Made by a program: the position numbers and the translations under genes. The notes beneath the pieces are model-generated. The model saw only the letters and a program-made list of their open reading frames with translations, did not search any database and had not been told where the DNA came from. Positions 19,977-31,164 of a DNA stretch of 64,000 nt are shown here, in pieces; position 1 is the first letter of the stretch; each line of letters starts with the position of its first letter. The stretch is from positions 2,356,001-2,420,000 of the forward strand of contig NC_091274.1 in assembly GCF_042100115.1 (NCBI RefSeq), written 5' to 3'. This stretch comes from Alternaria dauci. Lineage: Eukaryota > Ascomycota > Dothideomycetes > Pleosporales > Pleosporaceae.

Positions 19977-22348
19977 CTACCCTCCTCCGTCCTCCGTAGT
20001 CTGAGCCAGCACAGACCCATGATCAACAGTCTTCCATATCTCTTCATACTTTTCCCGCCAAAGTTCTCTCCATCTATCTTCCAAAAGCCATTCTGCATTT
20101 TCTTCTCGCACTACATCTTCAATGCGCAATCCATTTCTCGCGAGCGCACTGCACCAACCCTCCCATGCGCCACAACGTTTAGCGTACATACTCGGCGTCA
20201 AACCATCGTGATCGCGATGGTGTATATCGACACCCGCTCTTATCAGCGCGTTGGCGATTTCTTCGACAGCCATTGGGTCTCCTGGGCTGCCTTCATGATC
20301 GATAACGCAGTAGCAACGCTGGATCCTGTTGCGGCCAAGACTACCCATCGTGTTGATATATGCAGCATCGATTTCGAGGAGTGGTGCAATGATACTTGCT
20401 ACCGAAGGCCAGTCCCACGGCTCATCATTCAGGCTTACCAATTCCGATATGAGGCCCTCTTGCTGCAATCTTTGTATCTGTTCGCTCAGTAAAGAACGCG
20501 ACCTGCCTTTGTAGTAGTCCCAGAGCAGCATGTTCATTGTTGTCTCAAAAAGAAATGAAGACGACTCGTAGACCTGAGGGATGATGTGATCAACAGTTCT
20601 CTCAAATGCGGCTCTGTCATGATCAACTATCGAGCGCATGAAGAGACCTGCGACTAGACTGACATCGTGGCTGTTTCACGTCAGGGAAAAGTCATAACAG
20701 GATATTAGGAACGGCTCACTTCAGGTTTGATACGCCGATACCTTGGCTTGCCAAGTAGTCGAACAGGTCTATTCGTGTGTGTTCTGCAGCATACTACGTA
20801 ACGCAAGTTAGCTTTGACTCTTTTCATTAGTATGCTTTGAGTAGGACTTACGTAGAGACATAGGTTTCTTCCTTCTCGGTTGATCTCATACGGAGAGATC
20901 ACGCCTTTTCGTAGTGCATCATCAATCTCTCGAGCACTAGCAGATGCGAAAAGCTGGTTGTAATGGGTCTCGGACTCAGCCAACGTGAAAACACTGAGTT
21001 GGGCGCAGAGTCTTGGATTCGACGGACCAGAAGCGTCGCGAAGAAAATGGGCATGAATGGCGTGGAGTGACCGCCCAATACCGCAAGTGAAGGTGAAGCT
21101 GGCCTCCTCATCTGGTCGTCGAAGCTTCGATTTAAACGCCCGGCCAGAAGTCTGTAAACGCAAACTGCCAAACGGAGTAGTATGTGTGTATGAGGACCTA
21201 TGAGCGATAGCTGGTGTGCTGAGGTAGAGATTTGCGTAATGCGCTTCTTGTGTACTAGACTTGATTCTCGACTGCCCTATGACATGCCGAGATGCCGCTT
21301 GATGACGTGATTTGGTTTCTTCAGAGTAATGCCAACGGTCCAGAGGAGTTGCAGTAGATTGCGGATGCTTTGTCGCTTCCTCTTGCGCTGCTGATGCTAC
21401 GAGGTTGTCATACTCGGATTGTAGCCAAGAAACGTAATGTGGTGGAAACGTGTCGACACCATCGTTGAGTAGATTGACCAGCGCGACTTCCAAATGCGGT
21501 TTGACAATGAGTAGATAAGCCATGATCATGTCGCGACGTTCACCGAAGAAGAAGATGTCTCTATTCGACACGAATCTAGCGCGAGATATGCGGTACTTCT
21601 CGAACTGAGTAACAATGACATCCTCCAGCTTCGCCGATAGCACCTCTCGGGTCCTTTGATGCTCATCCATATGCTCCTGGTGGGTAATTTCCATGGTCTT
21701 CGAGGCCCGTTTTGTTTCTTGATAATGGCAGATTGCCAAACGTCCTAGAATTTCTTGCCCTTTCATCAATGTGGTTTGGTTTCGCTTGGTCGAAGCCAAT
21801 AGCTTTTGGGTTGTGTTGTGCCTTCTTAAAGTCTCCAGATGTTGGTCGTCCGATCTTTGTCTAGATGAGCCATGAGTACAGGTCCATTTTGCGACGCGAG
21901 GAGTTATGTACCTGCTTGCAACCTGCAGAGAGTTCGCGAGTAAACTCTTTGCCCGCTCAAGATTGTTGAACATCTTATTCACTTTACGCTCGTCCAGAAC
22001 GTACTTCACCCTACCCCAAGTCGTGTTGCTCATGCCTCTGAATCTCGCATTGAGCATTCTCAAATTTTGGAGTTCACGTTGTAAGCTCTTTAACGTCGAT
22101 TCGAATAGAGCTGCGCTGCGATTCGTGGCATCGTTTGGTGTCCGGCTGGCGAACGTTTCCAGAATCTGTTTTACGGCCTCAGCGAGGAGTGTGGTTTCCT
22201 TGACAGTAGTACATAATCGATCTATCTCTTCTGGAGCGCCAGCAATATCGCGTAGGAAACCATGAACCTCCCGACCCGTTCGCACAACAACTTCAGCAAC
22301 GCCAATGATGGCGAAGATCCCCGCCGCGAATTCGAGGCTTGCAGACAT
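19977..22348 (-). CDS. STAND-type fungal N-terminal domain protein with ankyrin-like C-terminus
   Basis: Exons 22348-20852, 20793-20720 and 20670-19977 encode 754 aa. The first 150 residues (MSASLEFAAGIFAIIGVAEV, then predicted amphipathic helices) match the style of the N-terminal domains that precede NACHT/NB-ARC modules in fungal NLR-like proteins. No P-loop nucleotide-binding motif follows. Instead there is a long helical, charged middle part. The C-terminal third has ankyrin-like elements: LYYAAEHTRIDLFDYLASQ (about 499-517) and ALIRAGVDIHHRDHDGLTP (about 665-683). A candidate 57-bp intron (21911-21855, GTACAT...CAAAG) lies in frame within exon 1. Splicing it would remove 19 residues without a shift and give 735 aa. 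Function unknown; a signalling or self/non-self role is only suggested by architecture. Confidence 0.72.
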
Positions 22349-23984
22349 GATAGGCGATACGAGTGGTATGAATATTGTTCATTACCAAGTTTTGAGGGTA
22401 AAAGAGATCTGGCTGAATGGCTTTCGGTGTCGCACACCATGTTGCTGCTAATAGGTGTGACCATTTCACATCCCGAATGGGGGCGGCTGATGCAGCTCAC
22501 GCACGTGTGTCTATGACCTAGCTGCGCTGCTACCTATCAGTGGTCTTGGCCCCCTGCCAATGGTTCCGACATGTTGTTACCGCAGTAGCTTGCCGCTATT
22601 TTGGAAGCAAATCGGGGGCCTTGATTGCGGGATCGAGACCAATAAGGAAGGTTGTTGTGCGATTCTAAGGCAGCTGTCATGGACGTGGTAGCTTGCCACT
22701 GCGCGCTGATAGGAGACCTCCTTTCCTATGGCAATCGGATGTGCCGACTCTCACTCTAATCTTATCATGACTTGGCCGCGAGGACCAGGACCAGTGCACC
22801 CAGTAGGCGAAACAAGGCAAATCTCCACGTCAGCAGCCACCAACGGAGGCTGCTTCTGGTTCGGACATTTTCTTAGAATATTCCTACGTTCCAGAAGATG
22901 AACCGTCTGCATGCAAAACCTGCTAACGTCTGCACGGCTGCGATACATGTGGGCTGTTGGGTTTGGCGAGGCTGGGAAGGCAGCACTCGATGACGTCACA
23001 GCTGCAACGACTCACTGGTGGATGGTGCGCTCCGGTCCTGTCGCCTAGGGGCGCATGCGATAGAAGGGAAAAATCGAACGCTACCCCTGTAGTCGTCTAG
23101 GTAGAGTATTGCTCTACAAAGGAAGATGGATTGCTCTCCTGTAGTTGCCTAGTAGGGTGTTCGATTTTTCCCTTCTATGGCGTGGGCGTGTTGGAGAGCA
23201 TGGGCGACGTCGGGTAAGCAGAGGAGGCGCTGCGATGAAGGGAACATTGCGAACGGTGAGGTCTCAGTCACGAAGGTTGACTCTGGAGCAGGGCTTTGTA
23301 AAAACCTTTAGGACGCACATTAGCTAATGTATCGACGGAAATCCATACACCATTTCTCCGCCCTTCCTGAAAACGTGAGTGATGTCGTACGAAAGGTAAG
23401 CATGTGGCTTTTGTAATGCTTCCGAGGAATCCGTCGACCGCTTCGATTTTTGACCATCCTGATCGAGACGCGCTTGGGATCTCAGACTGTGGGCCGTGCA
23501 CCACCCTTCCCATCCATTCCAAAGAACACACAGTCAGCATTTACAGCGGAAGCATCGTTGCCGTGGTTTCAACATGGGCCAGCACTTTCACCGCAAAGGA
23601 GACCAGCACAATGACTGGTTCTACACCAACTAATATCAGCACCATTATTAGTACTGCGACGGTAACACATGTTTTCATCCTCTTGGTGCATCTGCTACCA
23701 GATCCGTCACGTCTTATGCTTTTGAGACATTCATCCCCACATCCAGATCCATCTCTACTCTCTTCGCAGTCACCATCAGGAGTTGAACGCACCATAACAC
23801 CGTATCACTGCATTCAGTTTGTCCATTTAATTGCCAGAAAACGAGAGTCTGGTACTACAGCCGTAATTTGGACTGAATATAACGACAGCTACACATGCGT
23901 TGATACATATCTTCATGTCCTTCTCCCACCAGCAGGGCTTCATGTTCACATGCCTCGTCTATCGCTATCCATCATTTCATTGTA
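22349..23984. other. Intergenic with a foldback element
   Basis: Holds the promoter side of the STAND-type gene and the 3' side of the hydrophobin gene. The small inverted-repeat element near 23.1 kb is listed separately. The plus-strand ORF 23404-24198 is antisense to the hydrophobin tail and I do not accept it as a gene. Confidence 0.5.
23051..23187. repeat. MITE-like foldback element
   Basis: Two perfect 20-bp inverted arms, 23060-23079 (begins ATAGAAGGG) and 23159-23178 (ends CCCTTCTAT), enclose 79 bp. The match continues outward imperfectly (6 of 9) to about 23051 and 23187. Inside are a short hairpin, GTAGAG-TATTG-CTCTAC, at 23101-23117, and a near-identical 15-bp direct repeat at 23086-23100 and 23138-23152 (13 of 15). 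There is no ORF and no clear target-site duplication. It resembles a miniature inverted-repeat transposable element, or a structured regulatory foldback. Confidence 0.55.
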
Positions 23985-24506
23985 CTACTCGTCGCAGCCA
24001 CAGTCGGAAGGGGTAGGAGCTGGCGCAGTGCTAGACTCACAAGAGCTGGAAGCAGGCGGAGCGGGAGGGGCTGGAGGACCAGCGGTAGGAGTAGGACCAC
24101 CACCACCACCTGTGGCAGTAGCAGTGACAGTAGCAGTAGGGCCACCACCGCCTGGGGCGCCGGCACCAGGGCTGACATCCTGGCACAGAACGTCCTGACC
24201 CGCAACGGGAATCACACAGCACTTGGCCTGTTGGCCAGTAGCAGCACACCCGCTGATGAAATCACTAGTGTTGGCAGGAGTGGTGGCGGCTAGTTCGTAG
24301 TGTCAGCGCCGACCTCTGTATGTGCAAGAAGGGATAGGGGCGGAAGACATACGGACTGCGCAGTTCAAGCCGATAGCACCAAGGACATCAGTGGCACAGC
24401 ACTGAGGGTTGCTGTAGAGCCCAGCGGGGCAAAGAGCGGCAGTTCCGGTGGAAGCAAGAGGAGCGGCAGCAACGCCGGCAGCGAAGGCGAGGATGGAGTA
24501 GCGCAT
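23985..24506 (-). CDS. Class II hydrophobin with extended C-terminal tail
   Basis: Secreted surface-active protein that self-assembles at air-water interfaces. Exons 24506-24353 and 24289-23985 give 152 aa. The start is the Met of MRYSILAFAAGVAAAPLA, a clear signal peptide; an upstream in-frame Met would spoil it. Spliced cysteine spacing is C-x9-CC-x11-C-x16-C-x8-CC-x10-C, exactly the class II pattern (CPAGLYSNPQCC, C, CAATGQQAKCC, C). The x16 loop is restored only by the 63-bp intron. After the eighth Cys the protein continues for roughly 70 residues of Gly/Pro/Thr/Ala-rich sequence and ends in CESSTAPAPTPSDCGCDE with three extra cysteines. Most class II hydrophobins stop shortly after Cys8, so this tail is unusual. 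Confidence 0.92.
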
Positions 24507-24626
24507 ATTGATTGCTGGAGGTTCTACTTTGAAGGTAGACAATGAGGGGCTGGTAGAAGCGAAGGTAGGATGCTGAGATGCTGCTTGATATTTGTGGTAG
24601 TCATCTTGAAGTCTATCCTCTGCCTT

Positions 24627-24634
24627 CTTTTATA
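24627..24634 (-). promoter_or_regulatory. TATA box of the hydrophobin gene
   Basis: TATAAAAG on the minus strand, about 120 bp upstream of the hydrophobin ATG, a position usual for strongly expressed fungal secreted-protein genes. Confidence 0.5.
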
Positions 24635-26068
24635 CTTTGCTCCCCGGCGTACTTCTTCGTCGCTTGTCGGCCTGCTAGTGCCGTGTAGCTTCTCCGTCCG
24701 TCTTCCCGTCTTCTATATTGCGGTTGTATTCGTCCTTGGTTCATCGAACGTAGTGTATACGTCGTCTGGATGCAGTATGACGCTGTACGACAACCCGAGT
24801 CTCATCTCGGCTCGTCGCGACTTAGAACTATCTGCGGAGTAATAAGACCCAATATCATTGGCGAGGAACATTTCACTCTTCAATGAATGAAATAAAGTTT
24901 GTTCATACAGTGGCTCATATAGGTGTGCGGTTCCCCGATCTGACCTTGGAATAGCCAGACATTCTTGCATGTGCTGCAAGACGTGCAGTTACGCGATGTC
25001 AGGGGGCTTCCCCGCAACTCCAAAGCATATCGTTCGCTAAAGGTAGTCGGGATCTTGAACCAAAATTGACGTTCTCGAGAAAGTCAACAGTATGACTGGC
25101 AAGGAATCAATGTGTCCGAGTGTTCAGGTATTTGCGTGCATATCGTAGGACTTCCAATGATATCTGAATGTCGGCATTGAGGATCCAACGGCTAGTGTAT
25201 GTGCACAATCAAGACCGCAATGCACGCCCTTGGCACATGTGATCCCGTTGGTTGGAAGAAGGCATTGTTTCGAACATGGAAGTGGTCTCAGTCTTTCCTC
25301 ATCGTGCAGCACTTTCTCTTGGGTTGTGTGAGAACATATATCGTATGTTTCAAACAACATAGACATCCTTCAACACTCAGAAAAACCCTAGAGCTGGATC
25401 TTGGGACCTGAGAATCATCCTGCAAGGCAAGATGTGGCTGGCTATCACAAGCCAGATGTCGGGCGGTTGTGTGCGTTTGCCTCGCAGCTGTCAGAAGATC
25501 GTGTCTCGTTACAGTAGACTGTCATGTTGCTTTGTCGTCATAGTGCTGATGTCCGGCAAAGACGGAGGTCGGCCATGTTACGAATATGGACATTTTATTA
25601 AGCCATATATATCTGATTGGGCAAGCCGCATGACCGGGGCCAGGGCAACTTGCGGTAGTACTACCAACGTGGCGGGACGTGGCACCGGGTGTATTGCAGG
25701 TAGGCGATTGGCAGGAACGGACAGAATCAGCATGAAAGCCCATGGTATCGATAAAGCGTCGATGCCGGCAGCGAGGTCGAAACTAAGTTGCGGGGAAGAT
25801 AGACTGCCATCGGACTAGGTAATTGAACCTTGCTTAGCGCATCGGCTCCATACGTAAGCTCCACATCCACCTTAGCCGTGTCACTAGCGATGGCAGTTCA
25901 GTCGATTTCAATACTTCGTCAAGATAGACAGATTGGTTCGGCTATACTTGGAGAATTAGGATATGGAGAAACCGGACTGCAGGCACATCACCGTTCGATG
26001 CCGTCAGGAACTGGAAATGAAATGCTGCGGGCCTGTCCCTGGTCGCTGCCAGATTCATCGATCGATCG
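24635..26068. other. Intergenic, no gene recognised
   Basis: About 1.4 kb between the hydrophobin promoter and the 3' end of the amino-acid transporter. Frames such as 25432-25818 (+) lack family resemblance and splice support. Confidence 0.5.
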
Positions 26069-27728
26069 TCATGAGCTCGCTCTACTCCGTATCATGCTGA
26101 TCAGAGTGCCAACGACGAGAAGTCCGACCAGGACTGCGCTCTGTATTGGCGCGAATAGTGCAGATCGTAAGATCACCAGAGTACCAACGATGACAAAGAT
26201 GATGGGAAGGACAACGAGCGGTCGGTAAGGTCGTTCCATCTGGGGTTCTCGGCGGCGGAGTATAAGCAATCCAACTACCGTGCTGACGTAGAAGACCCAT
26301 TCAGCCATACCAACGAACGTCAAGAGTGCCCGAAAACTACCTGTCAGGATATAGACGAGAGTCACGACCAAAGCCAAAGCGTTAGCGTACCTGTTTTCAG
26401 CGTTAGTCAATAGTGGAAAACAATAATCTCGAAGGGCTTACATGGGGGCATCGAGGCTGAATGAACCGTCGCTGTCTGCATCAGCCCTCTGCGTCGTCGG
26501 CAACCCTCGTTTGCTGAATACTGCCGGAAGATAATGGCGCTGCGATGCAGCCATCGTCAGTCTGCCCACTGCGAAGACATTGCTAGTGATTGATCCCGCG
26601 CAGGAGACAGCAACTAGAATAGTAATTAGAATACCAGCGGGTCTTCCTAGGAGGGACGAGGCAGCAGCGACAGCCACCGCGTTGTTACTGCTTAGCTTGT
26701 CCCAAGGCACAAGGATGTAGTAAGCCACGTTCACAAGTTCGAACGAACTAAGTACTACGATCATGGCAGCTTTGATCGCTTTTGGAAGAGCACGACCTGG
26801 GTCGCGGATTTCGCTCGCGACGATGTTGGCCTAGATAACGCTGTCAGCTGGCATCATTGGAGCAGAAGAGGTATGCACTCACGTTGTCCCATCCGTCATA
26901 CGCCCAAAGTCCTCCGTATATCGCTGCGCAATAGTGGCCGTAACGGTCCCATGTTCCCATGGACACCCAGTCGATAGTTTGGCCGTCCGATACTGTCGAC
27001 CTTGTCTGAAACCAATTGCGAGTGTACCAGTCGCTCGGCCCGGAGAAGGAAGAGTTTGGATTGATCAGATGTGCCACTACAGCAACGCCCCCACCTAAGA
27101 CTATCAGGGCGACAGTCGATAACTTGAAGACTGTGAAAGACTCGCTCAGCCTCATTGTGAACCTGGTGTTGATGGAATTGAGCAGCACCATGGAGACAAA
27201 CGCTATGGCAGCGATGAGTTTGAGTATTTTGGCCTCTGGTAAGTCGCCGGTGCTGGATGTGACCGATCCTATGGATTCGGCGATGACAATACTCTGAATG
27301 GCCATGGATGAAGGCTTCACGCCGAGGATGTACACCCAGGCCATGAGGAAGGCAGCCGTGTCGCCGTAGATGTGGCGTAGGTATTCCTGCATACCACCAT
27401 TCAGTGGAAGCGCAGCACCAAGCTCAGCGAACGATGCTGCTCCTGCCCATGATAGCAGCCCGCCAAGGACCCAAACTAGGAGAGCAGCTCCAGGGGAAGG
27501 CACGTTGCTGTCAACTTGCGCTGGTGAAGCGAAGATTCCCGAGCCAATCTGAAGCGTGACAAGAACGGCAAATGCATGTCGCGTAGTGAGCTGCTTGGGT
27601 AGCTGCTGGTCCACGCGTGATGAGGACGAAGAGCGCCGTGCAAGCAGTGGTTCCCGTTCCGACTCGGTGGTGTTCAGTTTGGGAGCGTCCTGGACCCCAA
27701 GGCGGCTGGAGCCATGCGTGTCGTCCAT
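26069..27728 (-). CDS. APC-superfamily amino-acid transporter (L-type/methionine-permease-like)
   Basis: Membrane permease for amino acids. Exons 27728-26883, 26830-26442 and 26390-26069 encode 518 aa. A hydrophilic N-tail (about 50 residues, Ser/Arg-rich) precedes helix 1, with the family signature LQIGSGIFASPAQVDSNV (the GSGIF substrate-binding bend). LLSWAGAASFAELGAALPLN corresponds to the conserved helix 2-3 region, and ANIVASEIRDPGRALPKAI to the cytoplasmic loop with the E-x(3)-P-R-like motif. About 12 hydrophobic helices are present. The type resembles the fungal LAT/Mup1 group of high-affinity methionine or large neutral amino-acid transporters. Specificity cannot be decided. Both introns (52 and 51 bp) restore continuous helices. 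Confidence 0.9.
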
Positions 27729-28352
27729 TCCACTGCACCTGCTATGGCTGTCTCGAAGGTGTTGAGGCTACGCAGTGGTGGATTTTCTTGCTGATAGGTA
27801 GGAACGGTCCTTTTCTGCGACCTTGGCGGGCGGAAGACGCTAGACCGTGTCACAAGACATGGAGCACGCGCCATGCGGCTCTCTGCTTACAGGTGAGATC
27901 CGAGGGGTTAGATGTAGTACTGTAGATAGCCAAGTGGGCCTTGCACAAATCCGGTTGACGTTATTGAAACTTCTGTAGTCGTCATGTCGTGCGTTCCCCA
28001 GTTGCTGTGGCGCCCGCACTAGCCTCAGGTGTGGCGCAGCATGAGAGCACAGCATGGAGAACTGAGTACGGCGACAACAGATGCGATGGATTATAGACAG
28101 GAGATAGAGTAGATCACGAAGGGGTATATTTCTTCCAAGTGCTTTTCTCCATTTCTTCTACAGCGTCGCCCTCGTGCAAGTGTGGTGCGTGGGTGGTGCC
28201 TGCCTGTGGCTCGAAAAGCTCGGACTGGCCCTTCAGCGCCCTGACACCCCTCTTCGCTTCCTCACCATCTGCCCAGGTACGTCAACACCACGCCCGCGTT
28301 TTAAGCTCCCTACCGCGCACTCATACACTTCCCTCTCCCCAGACGCTGAACC
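27729..28352. promoter_or_regulatory. Divergent promoter region (transporter / PP2A scaffold)
   Basis: A 624-bp gap between two start codons on opposite strands. Pyrimidine-rich tracts precede the PP2A ATG at about 28320-28350. No separate gene is seen. Confidence 0.45.
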
Positions 28353-30442
28353 ATGGACGCGAATCAAAATGACGAGCTTTACCCCATCGCCGTGCTCATC
28401 GACGAGCTCAAGCACGACGACGTTATCCTCCGCCTAAACGCCATCCACCGACTAAACACAATTGCCCTCGCCCTAGGCGCCGAGCGGACACGAGAGGAAC
28501 TCATACCGTTTCTAGATGGTGAGAGGCTGCCTGGCTAGTGTGCCCAGTCTAGACTAGCTAACGGATGCATTCAGAGTCGGTCGAGGACGAGGACGAGGTT
28601 CTCACAGCATTGAGCGAGGAACTTGGCAAGTTTGTCGAGTATGTCGGCGGTCCAGAGCATGCACACGTGCTTCTGTCGCCTCTCGAGAACCTTGCAGCAA
28701 TAGAAGAGCCTCTTGTTCGGGAAAAGGTATGCGCTGCAGTCGCCTAGACCTGGCCGCCAGCTAACACGTGCAGGCTGTCGAATCGCTCAACAAGATCTGT
28801 GAAGAGCTGTCGCAGCAGCAGATTGAAGAAAACTTCATACCCCTCGTCTTGCGCCTATCCAAAGCCGACTGGTTCACGTCCAAGATCTCCGCGACGGGAC
28901 TCTATCAGACCCCCTATACTCGCGCAACACCCCCTTCACAAGAAGCCCTCAGACAGCACTACGGCCAGCTAGTGCACGATGATACCCCCATGGTACGGAG
29001 ACAGGCGGCGAACAACCTCGCCAAGTTCATCAAGGCCATGCCGCCATCCATCGTCATCGACGAGATGATTCCCCTGTTCCAGCACCTCGCCGCAGACGAC
29101 CAGGACAGTGTCCGACTCCTGACCGTCGACATTCTCATCGCAATCGCCGAAGCGGTACCCAAGGAGCAACAGTCGAGCCACGGTGTTCTGCTGACTGCGC
29201 TGCGGAGTCTGTTCGAGGACAAGAGCTGGAGGGTGCGGTACATGGTAGCAGACCGATTTGAGAAGGTGCGTTCGGCTGGTAGCGAAAGGAAGCATGCGCT
29301 AATGGAATTAGATTGCGAAAGCCGTCGACGAGGAGGTTGTCAACCGCGACCTTGTGCCGGCCTTTGTCAAGCTTCTCAAGGATACAGAGGCCGAGGTGCG
29401 CAGCGCCATCGCAGGACAAATTCCAGGTATGTCTCTTGGGAGCAGGTGCAGGGCACACGAGCTAACCACTACTAGGCTTCTGCGCGCTGTTGGAGCGTGA
29501 GACCCTTCTACACGAGGTTATGCCCAGCATAGAGGAGCTGGTCTCCGATCAGTCTCAGCATGTTCGCGCTGCGCTTGGCACCCAGATTAGTGGACTCGCT
29601 CCAATCCTTGGAAAGGAAGAGTAAGTTGCGACTACGCGTGACCACGTGCTTTCTTACTAACACTAGTCAGGACCATTTCGCACCTCCTTCCCATGTTCCT
29701 GCAGATGCTCAAGGACGAATTCCCCGACGTTCGCCTAAACATCATCTCCAAGCTCGAGTCTGTCAACAACGTCATCGGCATCGAGCTCCTCTCCCAATCC
29801 CTCCTCCCCGCTATCGTCCAACTTGCCGAGGACAAGCAATGGCGCGTACGCCTGGCAATTATCGAATACGTTCCCCTGCTCGCGTCACAGCTCGGCGTGC
29901 AGTTCTTCGATGAGAAGCTTAGCAGCCTGTGCATGAGCTGGCTCGGCGACACCGTCTTCTCGATCCGTGAGGCGTCGACTCAGAACTTGAAGAAGCTCAC
30001 AGAGGTCTTCGGTGTAGAATGGGCCAACGACGCCATCGTTCCCAAGGTCATGGCCATGGGCCAGCACCCCAACTACCTTTACCGAATGACTACATGCTTC
30101 GCTGTCTCAACGCTCGCGCCGGCACTGAGTCTGGATGTGATTGAACAATCCATCATCCCCATGATGGACAAGCTGGTCAACGATGATATCCCCAACATTA
30201 GATTCAACGTGGCCAAGTCATATGGTCAGCTCATCAACACGCTCAAGCAGCTGCCCGAGCAAGGTACCGTCATCGCTCTGGAGAAGGCTGGTACACCAGG
30301 TCAGGGTTGCCAGAAGGCTACCGATGTCATCACCAAGAGCATCCTGCCGAACCTCGAGAAGCTCCAGCAAGACGACGATGTAGATGTACGATACTTTGCG
30401 ACGACGGCAGCACAAAGTTTCACGGATGCCATGCAGACTTAG
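28353..30442 (+). CDS. tpd3: Protein phosphatase 2A scaffold subunit A (PR65)
   Basis: HEAT-repeat scaffold that holds the PP2A catalytic and regulatory subunits together; cytosolic and nuclear, needed for cell-cycle and signalling dephosphorylation. Six exons: 28353-28518, 28575-28726, 28774-29265, 29312-29426, 29476-29620 and 29671-30442. The product is 613 aa, close to the usual 590-635. PR65-specific sequence is continuous across all joins, for example [19 protein letters not shown] at the N-terminus, [18 protein letters not shown] over intron 3, and [20 protein letters not shown] later. Tandem HEAT repeats with the recurring D-x-x-x-x-V-R pattern extend through the whole chain. No truncation or missing repeat was seen. 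The downstream neighbour is a convergent glutaredoxin gene. Confidence 0.96.
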
Positions 30443-30805
30443 AAGATCCAGCTTCGTCCGTGTTCTTGAATGTGCAGAATGACATCATGAATAGCATCAA
30501 CGATGGTTAATGATATGGAACGGCTGCAGAGAAGGCCCTGGCGGTGAGACAAGAGCGTAAGCCGAAAGCCCTGTAGGTGTAGTTCCAAGCCTTGCTTTAT
30601 AAGAGTTGAGTGGGCTAGTAGTTGGGCTCACTGGCAATAAACCACAAAGATTACCCCGTTAGAATCATTCCTGACAGATTCGCAATGCATGCTTTGGCGT
30701 TATGAGTAGTTTTGAATGCACAACATGTGTGGCGTGGATGCTCTATTTGATTCGCATTATGCTATGGTATAGTAGCTATAGCTTGGCCGTCGACGTTGCA
30801 GGTAG
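30443..30805. other. Convergent 3' region
   Basis: A 363-bp stretch between the PP2A scaffold stop and the glutaredoxin stop. AT-rich with likely polyadenylation signals for both genes; no gene. Confidence 0.5.
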
Positions 30806-31164
30806 TCATACGGCACCAGCCTCCTTGAGAAGGTTTTTGAGCTGACCCTTCTTGGACTGCAAGTCACTGTTTCCACCAATGTGCTTCTGGGCGATGAAGA
30901 TGTTGGGTACGGTGGTCTGGCCAGTCATTTCGCCGAGAGTAGACTGGATAGCTGAGCCGTCGTCTATGCGCCTGTTAGCCGCTGCTGGCCAGATAGCTGC
31001 CGAGCCTACATACCAACTTGGTCCAACTCAATCGCGTAGAACTTTGCGCCGCTGTCGCTGAGCAACTGCTTGGCCTGGCGACAGTAGGGGCAGTACGACT
31101 TTGAGAAGACGGCGACGGGGTTCTCGTCGATGATGGACTGGACCTTTGTCTTTGTGGCGGACAT
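30806..31164 (-). CDS. Dithiol glutaredoxin
   Basis: Glutathione-dependent thiol-disulfide oxidoreductase. Exons 31164-31014 and 30963-30806 with a 50-bp intron give 102 aa, typical of class I glutaredoxins. The active site is C25-P-Y-C28 in [14 protein letters not shown]. The glutathione-binding TVPNIFI (cis-Pro) and GG-x-S-D-L (HIGGNSDL) motifs are present in exon 2. The frame stays open for some distance upstream of the ATG, with basic, aromatic codons (KISFLRHFFTRAP). A longer mitochondrial form through an upstream start or exon is possible but no in-frame ATG was confirmed. It shares a divergent promoter region with the LMBR1-type gene. Confidence 0.93.

Noticed and set aside
23404..24198. 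264-codon plus-strand ORF
   Set aside because: Its 3' part is exactly antisense to the hydrophobin tail, giving Gly/Pro-rich translation by complementarity. The 5' part has no domain. The minus-strand hydrophobin with perfect cysteine spacing explains the region.
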